NCBI GenBank assembly: GCA_944392945.1
Contig: CALXYJ010000002.1
Span: 93,784-157,783 of the forward strand
Direction: 5' to 3'
DNA length: 64,000 bases
Origin: an uncultured Clostridia bacterium
GTDB lineage: Bacteria; Bacillota; Clostridia; TANB77; CAG-508
Shown in pieces: positions 18,468 to 28,430 of this stretch (its first letter is position 1; the number at the start of each line of letters is the position of its first letter). The notes under the pieces are model-generated. The model was not told where the DNA came from, did not search any database, and saw only the letters and a list, made by a program, of their open reading frames with translations. Made by a program: the position numbers and the translations under genes.

Positions 18468-18533
18468 TTTTTCATACAATGCTATCGCTTTTTTTGAACC
18501 ACGCGCACAGCACGTGGTTTTCTTATATACAAT

Positions 18534-18569
18534 AATAAGGATTTTAAGTTCATCCTTAAAATCCTTATT
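18534..18569 (-). terminator. Terminator of groESL
   Basis: Fifteen-base arms AATAAGGATTTTAAG and CTTAAAATCCTTATT with a 6-base loop, 14 bases after the groEL stop; the trailing strand is T-rich (TATTGTAT). Confidence 0.8.
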
Positions 18570-18582
18570 AATATTTTTTATT

Positions 18583-20525
<1,943 letters not shown>

Positions 20526-20557
20526 TATACATTACCTCCTATATATACATATAATTA

Positions 20558-20584
20558 TTAGCACTCTTTATTTGTGACTGCTAA
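20558..20584 (-). promoter_or_regulatory. CIRCE operator 1 (HrcA site)
   Basis: TTAGCACTC, nine bases, GACTGCTAA: one mismatch to the CIRCE consensus. It lies between the -10 box and groES. Confidence 0.92.
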
Positions 20585-20587
20585 TAA

Positions 20588-20614
20588 TTTATACCTTTTT
20601 TTAGCACTTGTCAA
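20588..20614 (-). promoter_or_regulatory. groESL promoter
   Basis: Minus-strand TTGACA at 20609-20614 with TATAAA at 20588-20593 (15-base spacer; an overlapping TAAATT gives 17). It is overlapped by the second CIRCE-like repeat. Confidence 0.7.
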
Positions 20615-20627
20615 GTATGTTTGCTAA
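20601..20627 (-). promoter_or_regulatory. Second, degenerate CIRCE-like operator
   Basis: TTAGCACTT, nine bases, GTTTGCTAA: three mismatches to CIRCE in total with exact spacing. It covers the -35 box of the groESL promoter, where HrcA binding would block RNA polymerase. Confidence 0.6.
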
Positions 20628-20655
20628 TTTTCACAAAAAATTCACATTAATTTTT

Positions 20656-20682
20656 AAACTTTAGGGACGTTCCTTAAAGTTC
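20656..20682. repeat. 27-base palindromic repeat, copy 2
   Basis: Same element as at 16927-16953, with AAACTTTA and TAAAGTTC arms around a GGGACGTTCC centre, followed by six T on the plus strand. Confidence 0.8.
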
Positions 20683-20902
20683 ATTTTTTAGCATTATTAT
20701 TTTATTCTATATTTATATTAATTATGACTGATTTTTCTTTATATTTTTGGTTTTTATAAAAGGCTTTTGTGAACATATTAAATTTTTTATAAATTACTTA
20801 TTATCAAAATTTTAATATCAATTAATAATTCTTCAATATTGAATTATAATAATATTTATTACAGAAACCGTAATCTAAGAAAATTACTTTGTTCTAAAAC
20901 AC

Positions 20903-20939
20903 AAAAATAGACTAGAATATTTTTTCTAGCCTATTTTTT
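20903..20939 (-). terminator. Terminator of pyrG
   Basis: Arms AAAAATAGGCTAGAA and TTCTAGTCTATTTTT with a 7-base A-rich loop and one mismatch (G-T), 18 bases beyond the pyrG stop. The A and T arms would let it act in either direction. Confidence 0.8.
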
Positions 20940-20966
20940 GAACTTTAAGGAATGTACCTAAAGTTC
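20940..20966. repeat. 27-base palindromic repeat, copy 3, overlapping the pyrG stop
   Basis: Arms GAACTTTA and TAAAGTTC around AGGAATGTACC. The pyrG stop codon (20958-20960) and the last two sense codons (Glu-Leu) lie inside this repeat, so the repeat supplies the end of the protein. Confidence 0.8.
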
Positions 20967-22559
20967 ATTTTTTGCAGCCTTTATTAGTCCAACAAATACT
21001 GGTGCTGGTCTATTAGGTCTTGATTTTAGTTCTGGATGGAATTGAACACCTATAAAGAATGGATGATTTACTAGTTCTACAATTTCTACTAGTTTTCCAT
21101 CTGGCGAAATTCCTGAGCACATTAATCCTGCTTTTTCTAGTTTTTCTTTATATTCATTATTATATTCAAAGCGATGTCTATGTCTTTCTGAAATATTTTC
21201 TTTGCCATATAATTCTTTTACTTTACTATTTGCTTTTAAAAGACAAGGATATGCACCAAGTCTCATCGTGCCTCCTTTTTTCTTTATATTTTTTTGATCT
21301 TCCATTATGTGTATAACTTTGTTCTTTGCTTTATCATCAAATTCCTCTGAATTAACATCTTCTAAATTTAATACATCTCTTGCAAATTCAACAACTGACA
21401 TTTGCATTCCAAGACATATACCTAAAAATGGAATATTATTTTCTCTTGCATATTGTATTGTTGTAATCATACCTTCTATTCCCCTATTTCCAAATCCTCC
21501 AGGTACAACTATTCCATTATATCCTTTTAATTTTTCTTTTACATTATCTTTATTTATTTTTTCTGAATCAACTAAATCCACCTTTACCTTTACATTATTT
21601 GCATATCCTGCATGTGTTAAACTTTCTATTACTGATATGTATGAATCTTCTAATCTTGTATATTTTCCTACAATTACAATCTTTACAGTTTTGTCTTGTA
21701 TGTTTTCTATTTTATTAATCATCTCTTGCCATTCTGAATTATCTGGAATATAGTTATCTAATCTTAATTGATTGCAAACAGCTCTTCCTAATCCCTCTTT
21801 TTCTAACATAAGTGGTACTTCATATAAGCACTTTGCTGTTTTATTTTGAATTACATTCTCTTTTCTTACATTACAAAATAGAGCTAACTTCTCCCTTATT
21901 GAGTCCGGTATTTCTATTTCACTTCTACAAACTAATATATTTGGTTTTATTCCATATGATTGTAATTCTTTAACAGAATGTTGTGTAGGCTTAGATTTTA
22001 TTTCGTTTGAACCAGTTATATATGGAAGTAAAGTAACATGCACATATAGTACATCCTCTGGATTTTTTTCTAATCCAACTTGTCTTATCGCTTCTATTAT
22101 AGAAAGACCTTCTATATCCCCAACTGTTCCACCTATTTCGGTTATTACGATATCTGTATCCGTGTTTTCAAAACTATATATTTTCTCCTTTATTTCGTTT
22201 GTTACATGAGGGATAACTTGCACAGTTTTTCCTAAATAATCTCCTCTTCGTTCCTTTTCTAATACTTCTAGATATATTTTTCCCATAGTTATACTAGAAT
22301 CTTTTGTTAAATTTTCATCTATAAATCTTTCATAATGACCCAAATCTAAATCAGTTTCTGCACCATCATCTGTAACAAAAACTTCTCCATGTTCATATGG
22401 ACTCATTGTACCTGGATCCACATTTAAATATGGATCAAATTTTTGGATTGTTACTTTATATCCTCTATTTTTTAATAATCTTCCTATTGAAGCTGCAGTT
22501 ATTCCTTTGCCGAGTCCAGAAACAACGCCTCCTGTTACAAAAATATATTTAGTATTCAT
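20958..22559 (-). CDS. pyrG: CTP synthase PyrG
   Basis: PyrG makes CTP from UTP, ATP and glutamine. The 533-residue protein has the N-terminal amidoligase P-loop ([11 protein letters not shown] at residues 10-20) and a C-terminal class I glutamine amidotransferase with the nucleophile in GICLGMQMS and the His/Glu pair in VQFHPE. The start is the ATG at 22559; GGGGG lies about 11 bases upstream. The last codons fall in a palindromic repeat. A terminator-like hairpin lies between its promoter and start, suggesting attenuation. Confidence 0.97.
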   Translation of the reverse strand: MNTKYIFVTGGVVSGLGKGITAASIGRLLKNRGYKVTIQKFDPYLNVDPGTMSPYEHGEVFVTDDGAETDLDLGHYERFIDENLTKDSSITMGKIYLEVLEKERRGDYLGKTVQVIPHVTNEIKEKIYSFENTDTDIVITEIGGTVGDIEGLSIIEAIRQVGLEKNPEDVLYVHVTLLPYITGSNEIKSKPTQHSVKELQSYGIKPNILVCRSEIEIPDSIREKLALFCNVRKENVIQNKTAKCLYEVPLMLEKEGLGRAVCNQLRLDNYIPDNSEWQEMINKIENIQDKTVKIVIVGKYTRLEDSYISVIESLTHAGYANNVKVKVDLVDSEKINKDNVKEKLKGYNGIVVPGGFGNRGIEGMITTIQYARENNIPFLGICLGMQMSVVEFARDVLNLEDVNSEEFDDKAKNKVIHIMEDQKNIKKKGGTMRLGAYPCLLKANSKVKELYGKENISERHRHRFEYNNEYKEKLEKAGLMCSGISPDGKLVEIVELVNHPFFIGVQFHPELKSRPNRPAPVFVGLIKAAKNEL

Positions 22560-22588
22560 AGTATGCAATCCCCCTTCTAAAAAACAAA

Positions 22589-22630
22589 AGAGATTAAAAA
22601 AATTCCAAAATCGGTTTTTTTTTAATCTCT
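22589..22630 (-). terminator. Terminator or attenuator in the pyrG leader
   Basis: AGAGATTAAAAAAA and TTTTTTTAATCTCT arms (minus strand) with an intervening CCGATTTTGG, followed by TTTGTTTTTT. It ends the upstream membrane-protein gene but lies only 30 bases before pyrG, leaving no room for a promoter between. Confidence 0.7.
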
Positions 22631-22648
22631 ATATAAAATATTTATTTT

Positions 22649-22678
22649 ATTCTATCATAATTAACTTCTAACTTTCAA
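22649..22678 (-). promoter_or_regulatory. Putative pyrG promoter
   Basis: Minus-strand TTGAAA (22673-22678) and TAGAAT (22649-22654), 18-base spacer, directly after the stop of the upstream gene and before the leader hairpin. Confidence 0.5.
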
Positions 22679-22679
22679 G

Positions 22680-23072
22680 TTAATAAGAAATTATATTTAA
22701 AGAATAATGTAATGTAGCTGTAAATAATGATACTAATGTAAATAACAAAGAATACAAAATTTCACCTAAAACAGACATTATTGCAATTCCAATAATAGTC
22801 GTTATAAATATAAATAATACAGGATGCAATTTACATTTATATATTCCATCAACTATTATTATTAATAATCTTGCTACACATATCATTACTAAAGCATATA
22901 TAACAAGTCCTATAAAATTAAACTCTCCCATAATTATTGATGAAGATAGGAAAAATGCTACTTTAATAATAACTGCTGCTGCATATGCTTCATTCTTTTT
23001 ATCTCTTTTTAGATATTCATAAATTAAAATTGCTACTATTAAATCAAACACAAAATTTAATGCTACTAACAT
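22680..23072 (-). CDS. Hypothetical membrane protein (130 residues)
   Basis: A 130-residue, very hydrophobic protein with about four membrane segments (roughly 3-20, 34-52, 54-75, 84-108). A short basic loop (LKRDKKNE, residues 21-28) suggests orientation. I do not recognise a family. It begins 15 bases after the neighbouring 227-residue membrane protein, has GGAGG upstream of its start, and is likely in the same operon. Confidence 0.7.
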   Translation of the reverse strand: MLVALNFVFDLIVAILIYEYLKRDKKNEAYAAAVIIKVAFFLSSSIIMGEFNFIGLVIYALVMICVARLLIIIVDGIYKCKLHPVLFIFITTIIGIAIMSVLGEILYSLLFTLVSLFTATLHYSLNIISY

Positions 23073-23087
23073 TGAATTTACCTCCTT

Positions 23088-23771
23088 TTATAAATTCATT
23101 GAACTAATAATTTCTAATACTCTTTCATCAAATTCAGCCTCTTTTGCTTCATTATTGATATTTGTCATTATTATTGATTTCATTTGATTTGTACTATTTA
23201 CTACATAATAGATTTTTCCCTCAACATTATCTTCTTCCTCTTCTGCTTTGTATGTATAATCATATGTTACGTAATAGATATCATCTGTTGCCTTTAAAAA
23301 TTCTTTTGAATCCAAAGTAATTAAGTAATCATCTGAAGCATTTATTTCATCTTGAATATTAATTTCTGCGCAAACAGCATCAGCTTGTTCTTTATTGCTT
23401 AAATCAGTTTCTGCTTTACCTGTTTCTACAGCAGTAGTTAATACAGCAACTAAATTTCCAGATTTTAGATCTACTAATTTTGTATATCCTTCTACATAAT
23501 TTTCTATCATTGCCATTTCTTCTGAATCATATGTCCAATAATCATTTTTACTATTAATACTTGTATAAGAAATTTTATTATTTGCATCATCTATACATTG
23601 CATTGATGTTAAACCAGTAACTAATGCCATTGAAATTACACAAAATAGAAAGATAATAATAACTTGATAAACTTTAATCTTTTTTTGAGTAATACCATAA
23701 ATTATTCCCAATATAGCTATTATGATCATTATAATTACTACAATATGGCTTAAATATAAACATGTCCACAT
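23088..23771 (-). CDS. Hypothetical membrane-anchored protein (227 residues)
   Basis: The protein has two N-terminal membrane helices (about 5-25 and 34-54) followed by a 170-residue acidic domain predicted outside the cytoplasm. The domain alternates helix and strand (YVTYDYTYKAEEEEDN, then YYVVNSTNQMKSIIMT), but no known family was recognised. It pairs with the smaller membrane protein immediately downstream. It diverges from deoD; the 165-base gap between them is AT-rich and carries no other gene. Confidence 0.7.
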   Translation of the reverse strand: MWTCLYLSHIVVIIMIIIAILGIIYGITQKKIKVYQVIIIFLFCVISMALVTGLTSMQCIDDANNKISYTSINSKNDYWTYDSEEMAMIENYVEGYTKLVDLKSGNLVAVLTTAVETGKAETDLSNKEQADAVCAEINIQDEINASDDYLITLDSKEFLKATDDIYYVTYDYTYKAEEEEDNVEGKIYYVVNSTNQMKSIIMTNINNEAKEAEFDERVLEIISSMNL

Positions 23772-23936
23772 ATTTATCTCTCCTTTACATTTTTCTACAA
23801 TTATTATACATTTTTTGTATTAAATTGTATATTTCCAGAATATTACTTTTATATTACATTTATATATCACATCATTATATTTTTTTAATATTATGATATA
23901 CTATTTTATATAATAGGTAATATTAGGAGGTTTTAT

Positions 23937-24656
23937 ATGACACCACATAATGAAGCTAATATTGGGGATTTTGCAAAAACTGTTATTATGCCAGGTGATC
24001 CCTTAAGAGCAAAATATATTGCAGAAAATTTTTTAGAGAATTCTATCCTAGTAAATTCTGTTAGAAATATGCTTGCATACACTGGCAATTATAAAGGTAA
24101 AAAAATTTCTGTTATGGCACATGGTATGGGAATGCCAAGTGTAGGAATTTATTCTTACGAATTATATAAATTTTATGAAGTAGAAAATATTATTAGAATT
24201 GGTTCTTGCGGAGGTTACAGTAAAGAATTAAATTTATTCGATGTTGTTCTTGCAGATAATGTTTATACAGAGGGTAATTATGCTCTTACATTTAATAATG
24301 ATGATTGCCATATTGTTTCTGCTGATAAAAATCTTAATTCTGTTATAAAACAAGTAGCTGAAATTTCTAAAGTAAAAATATTTGAAGGAAACACCGTATG
24401 TACAGATGCTGTTGATTTTTATATGACAAACCCTAAGAAATTCTTTAATAGAATTCCAAAAAACTTTAATCCTATTTCTGCTGAAATGGAAGCTTTTGCT
24501 CTATTCTACAATGCAAAAGTATTAAGTAAAAAAGCTGCATGTTTAATGACTGTTGTTGATTCACAATTTATAGAAAAACAAGCATCACCTGAAGAACGTG
24601 AACATGGATTAAATAATATGATAAAAATCGCTTTAGAGGCAGGAATATTATTGTAA
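23937..24656 (+). CDS. deoD: Purine-nucleoside phosphorylase (DeoD type)
   Basis: DeoD splits purine (deoxy)nucleosides with phosphate, yielding base and sugar-1-phosphate for salvage. The 239-residue protein shows the family's MPGDPLRAKYIAE opening, GHGMG-like AHGMGMPS near 60, IRIGSCGG, and SAEMEAFALF that binds ribose. TAGGAGG lies six bases before the ATG; a TATACT at 23897-23902 may be the -10 box. It stands alone with its own terminator. A pyrimidine-nucleoside phosphorylase is at 59982. Confidence 0.96.
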   Translation: MTPHNEANIGDFAKTVIMPGDPLRAKYIAENFLENSILVNSVRNMLAYTGNYKGKKISVMAHGMGMPSVGIYSYELYKFYEVENIIRIGSCGGYSKELNLFDVVLADNVYTEGNYALTFNNDDCHIVSADKNLNSVIKQVAEISKVKIFEGNTVCTDAVDFYMTNPKKFFNRIPKNFNPISAEMEAFALFYNAKVLSKKAACLMTVVDSQFIEKQASPEEREHGLNNMIKIALEAGILL

Positions 24657-24707
24657 TAAAAATGATTTTACTTAGCTATCTATAGTTGTTAAAAATAAAC
24701 TATATTA

Positions 24708-24747
24708 GAAAACAGCCATACCTAATTTTAGGTCCATGGCTGTTTTC
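24708..24747 (+). terminator. Terminator of deoD
   Basis: GAAAACAGCCAT and ATGGCTGTTTTC perfect arms around a 16-base loop, T-rich 3' side. Confidence 0.85.
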
Positions 24748-24820
24748 TCGTAACAAACTATATTTAGATTATTTTGTAAGTTTTTTAAATGGTATACTTG
24801 TTCCAAATTTCCTGTTCTGT

Positions 24821-25543
24821 TCATTCATATTCTTTCAAATATTTGACACCAAATAAAACCATTTCTATTTGTTCTGCAGTAGGTTTTCTGTATATAAGAA
24901 GTTCTTCTAATTTTATCAAAGATTCTAACATCCAGTTGTTTTTTACTGCAATAACACATAAAATAAATATCCCCAATTCTATCGGTATTAAAATATACAT
25001 TTCAGCATATGATGCCAATAAGATGCATGGAAAATATATTAATGCCACAAATAAATGCCTTATATAAAATAAATTAATTACATCTTCATGATCACAAATA
25101 TTAGGCATAATTTTTATATTTCTTAAATTCTGTTCATTTATTTTTTTCCCTGCTCTATAGCAAATCTCTATTCTTCTTAATATATTTTCATATTGCATTT
25201 CTTCCTTGTGTGTAAATGCATATATAATATTTGGAAATACTAAATATGTTGCATAAACTGTAGTTATAATAAAATACATTCCCGCAACAATTCCCATGAT
25301 AATCCCCAAAATATTAATAAATAACATAGTCAATATCGCATACCCCAATACCATTTCAATAATTGTTTTCTTTTTCATAGGTTTATCCAGATTTTTTTCT
25401 TCTTCTTTTAACTGGATATAACTAATACGCTCAATTAAATATGTTTCATTCATTTGCTTACTTACTTTTACTATAATACCTGTTTTGGGTGATTTTATTA
25501 TAACCCCATCATTAACTTTAAAGCCAATCCGTTTTCTTATCAT
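24821..25543 (-). CDS. Hypothetical integral membrane protein (240 residues)
   Basis: The 240-residue protein has a short N-terminal cytoplasmic region (about 1-60, containing VNDGVIIKSPKTGIIVK), two hydrophobic helices (about 64-110), a charged middle region with ILRRIEICYRAGK, and two more helices (about 165-205). The ATG at 25543 has AAAGGAG eight bases upstream and replaces a longer 266-codon frame. I do not recognise the family. It sits alone between deoD's terminator and uvrC on the minus strand. Confidence 0.7.
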   Translation of the reverse strand: MIRKRIGFKVNDGVIIKSPKTGIIVKVSKQMNETYLIERISYIQLKEEEKNLDKPMKKKTIIEMVLGYAILTMLFINILGIIMGIVAGMYFIITTVYATYLVFPNIIYAFTHKEEMQYENILRRIEICYRAGKKINEQNLRNIKIMPNICDHEDVINLFYIRHLFVALIYFPCILLASYAEMYILIPIELGIFILCVIAVKNNWMLESLIKLEELLIYRKPTAEQIEMVLFGVKYLKEYE

Positions 25544-25715
25544 TGTTTGTTCTCCTTTCAACATTTTGTAAACATAATTATTATAACATTTTTTCCACAT
25601 CTCGTCTATTATTGGAATCATTTTAAAAATTATTGATTTGTTTATCTACAACCATATTTTGTACCAAAAATTAAAACTACTTTCTTGTCATATGAAAGCA
25701 GTTTTATAAATTCTT

Positions 25716-27512
25716 TTATTGCAATTCTTGTTTAATCTTACTAGCCAACTCCCTATTTACTCCTTTGACTGTCATTATTTCTTCTACAGATGCATTTTTA
25801 ATATTATTAACTGATTTAAATCTTTTTAATAATAAATTTCTTTTTACTTTTCCTATTCCAGAAATTTTATCTAATGCAGATTCTGTCATTTCTTTATCAC
25901 GTAATTTTTTATGATAAGAAATAGCAGTATCATGAACTGTATCTTGAAATTTTGTAATCAAATTTAAAAGTTCCTCAGAAATTTCTATTTCATTTCTATT
26001 TTCATCCATTAAAGCTCTAGTCCTATGTTTATCATTTTTTACCATTCCAAAAATTTTAATATCAACATTTAATTTATCAATAACTCTTCTTGCAGCCCTT
26101 ATTTGAGTAATACCTCCATCAACAAATATTACATCTGGTAAAGCTCCAAAACCATCACTTGTTCCATTCAATGAATGTCTTAATCTTCTCTCTATGACTT
26201 CTTCCATACATCTCGGGTCATCTTGTCCATATACTGTCTTTATTTTAAATCTTCTTGATAAATTTTTCTTAATAATTCCATTTTGCATTACACACATTCC
26301 TGCAACCATGTTGGTTCCAGAAATATTCGATATATCGTAACACTCTATTTTTCTAGGAATTTTATCCATTTTTAATACTTCTTTTAATTCTAGCAATAAA
26401 CTATTTTTATCTTCAAATTTATTTTTTAATGTAATATCTGCATTGTTCTCTGCCATTTCAACAAATCTTAACTTTTCACCTTTTATTGGAGTCTTTATTT
26501 CCACTTTTCTGCTTGCCATATTAGAAAGCCATTTTTCTATAGATTCTTTATCTTCTGGCTCTTCCCTCATCATTATCTTATTAGGTAAATTAGGATTATC
26601 CATATAATATTGCTTTAAAAATCCAGATAATATTTCACTATCTGACATATCTATTAAATCTTGGAAGAAATAATATTCCCTTCCAACCATTTTACTTCCT
26701 CTTACAAAAAATATTTCGACACAAACTTCTAAATCGTTCTTTGCAATTCCTATAACATCAATATTATTTTCTGATATATTAGATACTCTCTGTTTTTCTG
26801 AAATTCTTTCTATAGCTAACATCTTATCTCTTAAATATGCTGCCTTTTCAAAATCCAATTTATTTGAAGCCTCTTTTATTTGTACTTCTAATTCTTTAAG
26901 TATTTTGCTAGTTTTACCATCTAATAAGTCTATTATTTCATCAATTTGTTTTCTGTAATCTTCTTTTGATATGTAACCTACACATGGTGCAAAACATTTT
27001 TTTATGTGATAATTTAAGCATGGTCTTCCTGTAGACTTAAAATTTCTACATTGTCGAATTTTATATTTACTTTTTATAAAATCTACCATTTCTTTTGCTG
27101 CGCCAGGATTTGCATATGGTCCAAAATATTTTGAACCATCATTTATAACTCTTCTTGTAATAATTACATTAGGAAAATCTGATTTTATATCTATTTTTAT
27201 ATATGGATATGTTTTATCATCCTTTAATAAAACATTAAATTTAGGTCTATATTTTTTTATTAAATTACATTCTAAAATTAGTGCTTCTGCTTCGTTATTA
27301 ACAACTATATATTCAAAATAATCTACTAATGAAACCATTTTTTTAATACGTTCAGTTTTATTTGTTTTTCTAAAATATGATGTAACCCTTCTTTTTAGCG
27401 AAATTGCCTTACCAACATATATAACATTATTATTTTTATCATGCATTATATATACTCCAGGTTTAGAAGGTAGTTTTTTTATTTCTTCTTCTATATTAAA
27501 TTTAGCTTGCAT
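25716..27512 (-). CDS. uvrC: Excinuclease ABC subunit UvrC
   Basis: UvrC makes the two incisions in nucleotide excision repair. The 598-residue protein has the N-terminal GIY-YIG nuclease (PGVYIMHD ... VIYVGKA, residues 17-36), a cysteine tract (RQCRN, C167-type region with RPCLNYHIKKCFAPC), a UVR helix pair near 195-230, the RNase H-like C-terminal nuclease (ECYDISNISG, then FVDGG), and two helix-hairpin-helix motifs at the end (ISGIGKVKRN, VKGVNRELA). It stands alone; uvrA/uvrB are not in the window. Confidence 0.97.
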   Translation of the reverse strand: MQAKFNIEEEIKKLPSKPGVYIMHDKNNNVIYVGKAISLKRRVTSYFRKTNKTERIKKMVSLVDYFEYIVVNNEAEALILECNLIKKYRPKFNVLLKDDKTYPYIKIDIKSDFPNVIITRRVINDGSKYFGPYANPGAAKEMVDFIKSKYKIRQCRNFKSTGRPCLNYHIKKCFAPCVGYISKEDYRKQIDEIIDLLDGKTSKILKELEVQIKEASNKLDFEKAAYLRDKMLAIERISEKQRVSNISENNIDVIGIAKNDLEVCVEIFFVRGSKMVGREYYFFQDLIDMSDSEILSGFLKQYYMDNPNLPNKIMMREEPEDKESIEKWLSNMASRKVEIKTPIKGEKLRFVEMAENNADITLKNKFEDKNSLLLELKEVLKMDKIPRKIECYDISNISGTNMVAGMCVMQNGIIKKNLSRRFKIKTVYGQDDPRCMEEVIERRLRHSLNGTSDGFGALPDVIFVDGGITQIRAARRVIDKLNVDIKIFGMVKNDKHRTRALMDENRNEIEISEELLNLITKFQDTVHDTAISYHKKLRDKEMTESALDKISGIGKVKRNLLLKRFKSVNNIKNASVEEIMTVKGVNRELASKIKQELQ

Positions 27513-27536
27513 TTTTTCACCTCTTTAATTTGCAAA

Positions 27537-27558
27537 GCACACCTATCGCTAGGTGTGC
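27537..27558 (-). terminator. Short hairpin after the 150-residue gene
   Basis: GCACACCTA and TAGGTGTGC perfect arms with a 4-base loop, followed on the minus strand only by TTTGC; a modest terminator. Confidence 0.6.
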
Positions 27559-27570
27559 ATGCATTCAGTC

Positions 27571-28023
27571 TTAATCGTCTTCAAATCCTGAGCAGATCCA
27601 AAGATCTGTCTCTTTTCTGTCAGCCATTCGCATAAACAACCGATCAAGTTCTTCGTATACACTTTTACCATGCATAAAAAGTACTGTTTCGGCTATCCTA
27701 TTGCCCATTTCCGCTCTTACATTATTTGCGGTATAGTGAATTTTAACCCTCTTATTTAAGTTAAACACTATTTCCAGAACATCACTGCCGAATGTTTTTG
27801 CTATATCGCCATTCCTAGTCACCTCTTTTAAGGCATCAAACAGATTAGCGAAAAATTCTTCATTTCTGCCAGTTTCTTTGAATGCGATATGCAGTTCTTT
27901 TGCTCTTCTTTCCGTTCCTACAATCCACATATGTGTAGATTCTTTAATTTCTATAACCTGAAAGTCGAACTGCTTTTCTTCTTTGGTATAAATCCGATAA
28001 TAATCTTCAATCTTCTTTATCAT
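27571..28023 (-). CDS. Unrecognised 150-residue soluble protein, atypical composition
   Basis: The ATG at 28023 has AGGAGG seven bases upstream; the frame extends 25 codons further but the extension crosses this ribosome site. The product is soluble, alpha/beta, opening MIKKIEDYYRIY and ending in an acidic GFEDD. No motif was recognised. Codons are visibly richer in G and C (GCC, CTC, CGC) than in uvrC or glmS, similar to the pseudogene at 17045-17750, which suggests recent acquisition. It has its own small terminator and sits between uvrC and the divergent glmS. Confidence 0.7.
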   Translation of the reverse strand: MIKKIEDYYRIYTKEEKQFDFQVIEIKESTHMWIVGTERRAKELHIAFKETGRNEEFFANLFDALKEVTRNGDIAKTFGSDVLEIVFNLNKRVKIHYTANNVRAEMGNRIAETVLFMHGKSVYEELDRLFMRMADRKETDLWICSGFEDD

Positions 28024-28244
28024 ATTCATTCCTCCTATGATAAAATATTTCACACCAAGCATCTTTCTTATTTTACAACAATCCCATTGATTTTTCAATA
28101 GGAACTATTGTCACTTTTTGCCAATTATATCCTAATATTTTTTATTAAACTTGATACTTTTTTATATTTATAATAATATAATATATAAGTTAAAAAGTTC
28201 AATATATATAAACAGAAAGGAGGATATTTTATATTATATAAATG

Positions 28245-28400
28245 ACAATTAAGCGCCTGGACACATATAGTGTTGACGAGGTCAGAGTTTATCGAAATTA
28301 TCGGCGGATGCTCTGTGGTATCGCTACTACCATAAATATTAGTAAAAACTACTAGTAATAGTAGAACAAATCTAATTGTGTAGCTATATTGTTACTTTTT
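28245..28400 (+). ncRNA. glmS ribozyme/riboswitch
   Basis: The conserved core is visible: AAGCGCC at 28251-28257 (cleavage expected between A28252 and G28253), GTTGACGAGG, then GTTTATCGA, ATCGGCGGATGCTCT, and the stem ACTACTAGTAATAGTAG. The ribozyme cleaves its own mRNA when glucosamine-6-phosphate binds, lowering GlmS synthesis. It lies 30-180 bases before the glmS start, the usual position. Ends are approximate. Confidence 0.95.
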
Positions 28401-28430
28401 AACAATTTTTATAGGAGGTACAATATATTT

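Larger units (their letters stand above)
17890..18520 (-). mobile_element. IS200-type insertion element (approximate limits)
   Basis: A single-gene element: tnpA on the minus strand flanked by a short palindrome downstream of the gene (17898-17917) and hairpins upstream (18409-18467 and 18497-18519). IS200/IS605 elements have subterminal hairpins instead of inverted terminal repeats and leave no target duplication, so the exact ends cannot be fixed without an empty site. No tnpB is present, which fits the IS200 group. Confidence 0.75.
20628..20939. other. Intergenic region between groES promoter and pyrG end
   Basis: About 310 bases, extremely AT-rich, with no ORF having a plausible ribosome site. 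It holds one copy of the 27-base palindrome and the pyrG terminator; nothing else was seen. Confidence 0.7.

Noticed and set aside
28250..28363. 37-codon ORF starting ATG at 28232 region overlapping the glmS ribozyme
   Set aside because: The GGAGG upstream is about 20 bases away, too far, and the sequence is fully explained by the conserved ribozyme core.
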